Assembly (NCBI GenBank): GCA_902764045.1
Contig: CACWUI010000077.1
Location: forward strand, 1-5,992
Reading direction: 5' to 3'
DNA: 5,992 bases
Source of the DNA: an uncultured Lachnospiraceae bacterium
Lineage (GTDB): Bacteria > Bacillota > Clostridia > Lachnospirales > Lachnospiraceae
A model generated the notes under the pieces. It was not told where the DNA came from and did no database searches. It saw only the letters and a program-made list of their open reading frames with translations. This document shows positions 4,751 through 5,992 of the stretch, piece after piece. Every line of letters begins with the position of its first letter. Positions within the stretch are counted from its first letter, which is position 1. The position numbers and the translations under genes are program-made.

Positions 4751-5374
4751 TCAGGACTTTTTATGCTTTTCCTTTACAGCCTCAACCCTGGCTTTCATCT
4801 TGTTGCGACGCTCTTCAACCTTAGCCTGGTGCTCTTCCTTTTTCTGCTTTCTCATCTCCAGCTTTGCAAGGTTTTCCATTTCTTCCTGCATTTCCTTGGC
4901 TTTTTCAACCTCATGCTCCACAACTGCTGCGTCAAAACGGGCAATGATGGTCTTGTACTTGGATAACAGGTTGTCGATCTCGCTTTCGTCCTCTTCATCC
5001 GCCAGACCGATAATGGCAATGGTATTGTCTCCCAGCTTGCCTATCATCTGCTCAAGGACAGACATGCCTTCGCTGACCTGATTTTCATCAGCATTCATTC
5101 CGATAAGTGCGCCGATGCTGCCTCCCAAAAGTATGCCTATGGGACCGCCCAAAATACCGATGCACATACCTATAAGTCCGCCGGTCACGGTATCTCTGCC
5201 GGACACGTCTTCCAGATCATAAAAATCCAAAACCTTATATGACCCTGTTTCCTTGTTCACAAGAACCGCTTCAGGCATGATGGATGTCTTTAATCCCTTC
5301 TGGTTCCTGAGTTCCGTGATCGCCTGATAAGCTTCGCTCTCAACATCAAAAATGGATACAACTATGTTTAACAT
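4751..5374 (-). CDS. DUF1269-type protein with glycine-rich membrane segment and coiled-coil tail
   Basis: The protein has 207 residues and no signal peptide. Residues 1-60 form an alpha/beta domain: MLNIVVSIFDVESEAYQAI, then AVLVNKETGSYKVLDFYD. Residues 64-92 are a glycine-rich hydrophobic stretch with repeated GxxxG-like spacing (GGLIGMCIGILGG, GGSIGALIG), which could be a re-entrant or paired membrane helix. Residues 99-150 form a second small domain with an AIIGLADEED strand-turn. Residues 150-207 are a highly charged Glu/Lys helix, likely a coiled coil, ending KEKHKKS. The first two-thirds match the look of DUF1269 proteins, whose function is not known; the charged tail seems an addition. 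ATG 5374 follows AGGAGG at 9 nt, and TGATCA lies just upstream of that. The gene is monocistronic with a clear terminator. I saw no convincing promoter, and I give no function. Confidence 0.85.
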   Translation of the reverse strand: MLNIVVSIFDVESEAYQAITELRNQKGLKTSIMPEAVLVNKETGSYKVLDFYDLEDVSGRDTVTGGLIGMCIGILGGPIGILLGGSIGALIGMNADENQVSEGMSVLEQMIGKLGDNTIAIIGLADEEDESEIDNLLSKYKTIIARFDAAVVEHEVEKAKEMQEEMENLAKLEMRKQKKEEHQAKVEERRNKMKARVEAVKEKHKKS

Positions 5375-5428
5375 GATACGTTACCTCCTAAACTCTGATC
5401 AATAAACTGTAGACAATGGGTCTGCTTT

Positions 5429-5456
5429 GGGGGACAGGGAGACCGTCCCCGGTCTC
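5429..5456. repeat. Second REP-like palindromic copy
   Basis: GAGACC-GTCCCC-GGTCTC (5439-5456) is a perfect 6-bp inverted repeat, and GGGGGAC (5429-5435) can also pair with GTCCCC. It shares ACCGTCCCC and AGGGAGACC with the cluster at 1396-1493, so the two belong to one family. On the plus strand the palindrome is followed by six Ts, giving a terminator-like form. It lies upstream of the DUF1269-type gene and beside the junction with the GC-rich segment. Confidence 0.6.
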
Positions 5457-5517
5457 ATTTTTTCTTTCTCATCCTCCGCACCGTGTAGATTCCCAGCGCC
5501 ACGGAGAAGATAAAGCC
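5455..5517 (-). pseudogene. Possible C-terminal tail of another surface protein (membrane anchor)
   Basis: The last 20 codons before TGA 5455-5457 on the minus strand read as a hydrophobic segment (GFIFSVALGIY) followed by a basic tail (TVRRMRKKK), the usual end of a sortase-type or membrane-anchored surface protein. The stop sits at the edge of the REP-like repeat, as expected for a gene 3' end. Upstream the frame is only the antisense of the glycosyltransferase remnant, so at most this tail survives. It overlaps the first codons of that remnant on the other strand, and chance is possible. Confidence 0.3.
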
Positions 5518-5919
5518 ATGCTCCTGCATCCGCTGACACGTGCGCGTGATTGCTGCTATATGCCACGGGTGCTGTACCTCTACCGCAGATACACGGCAAG
5601 TACGACCTGCAATATTGCGCTGGACGATATCCCATCCCTGATAGGCAACGCCGTGTTCTCGCTGACTCGCCAAGCAATGGCGGAATGGGGTCTTGCGGAC
5701 CGTGCAGGTGAGCGCGCTCTGGGAGCTCACTATCTGCGCAACTACAGCGCTACCTACTTCAATTTGCGGCACGCGTGTGTCTCGCCGGAAGATCGCAGGG
5801 CATTGAGGCGCTACCCCTGGAAAAGCGCCCTTGACCATCGCTATTTCAGGCTCGAATGCTTGCGCGCACTTAGCCCACGCGACCGTCTGAAGCTCCTGTG
5901 CGCATGCTTACGTTTGTAA
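5482..5919 (+). pseudogene. C-terminal remnant of a family 2 glycosyltransferase
   Basis: The plus-strand frame ending at TAA 5917-5919 (followed by an in-frame TAG) carries HGEDKAML, then 21 residues after the ED the block LYLYRRYTAST. This is the order and spacing of the acceptor-side half of GT2 enzymes, where the ED belongs to the catalytic domain and the YYR-type motif follows. The remaining roughly 100 residues are a helical, Arg-rich tail. The donor-binding half (N-terminal Rossmann domain and DxD) is absent: the upstream frame runs straight into the REP-like repeat, and the ATG at 5416 with no ribosome site is only a chance start. The segment is GC-rich (about 60% in 5521-5580 and 5701-5760, counted by hand) with GC-rich third positions, unlike the rest of the window. 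I infer a transferred, broken gene. Confidence 0.6.
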
Positions 5920-5992
5920 TAGGGTGCAGACAATGCATGCCTCTTTGTCCAACGGTGGCAATGCGTATTTGAGGGACGCAGCGGCATAGCCT
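5920..5992. other. Tail of the GC-rich segment, no feature recognised
   Basis: Only short frames occur here: an 18-codon frame from ATG 5934 without a ribosome site, and an open in-frame continuation after the two stops. I see no RNA gene, repeat or promoter. It may belong to the sequence that carried the glycosyltransferase remnant. Confidence 0.3.

Noticed and set aside
4659..5081. Plus-strand Ser/Phe-rich frames over the DUF1269-type gene
   Set aside because: They are the complement of its Glu/Lys-rich coiled coil and cross its terminator.
5399..5838. Minus-strand frames across the GC-rich segment as full proteins
   Set aside because: Only the last 20 codons (5455-5517) look protein-like; the rest is the antisense of the glycosyltransferase remnant.

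Overview
The window reads as an accessory stretch of a Gram-positive Clostridia genome, most likely a Lachnospiraceae-type gut anaerobe. This is inferred from strong AGGAGG ribosome sites, moderate-to-low GC over most of the window, a peroxiredoxin with a Fur/PerR-like site, a lipobox protein with a PepSY domain, a DUF1269-type protein, and pieces of secreted or wall-anchored surface proteins. No rRNA, tRNA, CRISPR array or complete insertion sequence was seen.

Layout. 1-683 (minus) is the start of a divergent ROK-fold gene that runs off the left edge. It has its own promoter and two inverted repeats upstream. 869-1339 (minus) is the 5' end of a secreted beta-helix-like surface protein. Its reading frame ends inside a strong hairpin that is also a plus-strand terminator, so it looks cut by a rearrangement or insertion. 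1396-1493 is a REP-like palindromic cluster. 1509-2072 (minus) is ahpC, with a promoter and a Fur/PerR-like 7-1-7 box. 2165-3397 (minus) is a GT-B glycosyltransferase of the GT4 type. A divergent 214-bp spacer rich in TGATCA palindromes leads to 3612-4025 (plus), a PepSY lipoprotein. A hairpin at 4125-4152 separates it from the convergent 4187-4675 (minus), the 3' remnant of a surface protein with a TGD/membrane anchor. 4751-5374 (minus) is a DUF1269-type protein with a glycine-rich membrane segment and a charged coiled-coil tail, followed by a clear terminator. 5429-5456 is a second REP-like copy. 5482-5919 (plus) is the GC-rich C-terminal remnant of a family 2 glycosyltransferase, which abuts what may be another surface-protein tail on the minus strand.

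The intact genes appear to be single transcription units rather than one operon: ahpC, the GT4 gene and the lipoprotein each have a recognisable promoter. What ties the window together is decay and rearrangement: partial genes at four places (two of them clear surface-protein remnants, plus one possible one), two copies of a shared palindromic repeat, and an unusual density of TGATCA sites, three of them 6-10 nt upstream of ribosome sites. I see no convincing new multi-gene system. The most interesting items are the ROK-like protein that has lost its catalytic and zinc motifs, the TGATCA leader pattern and the REP-like repeat.
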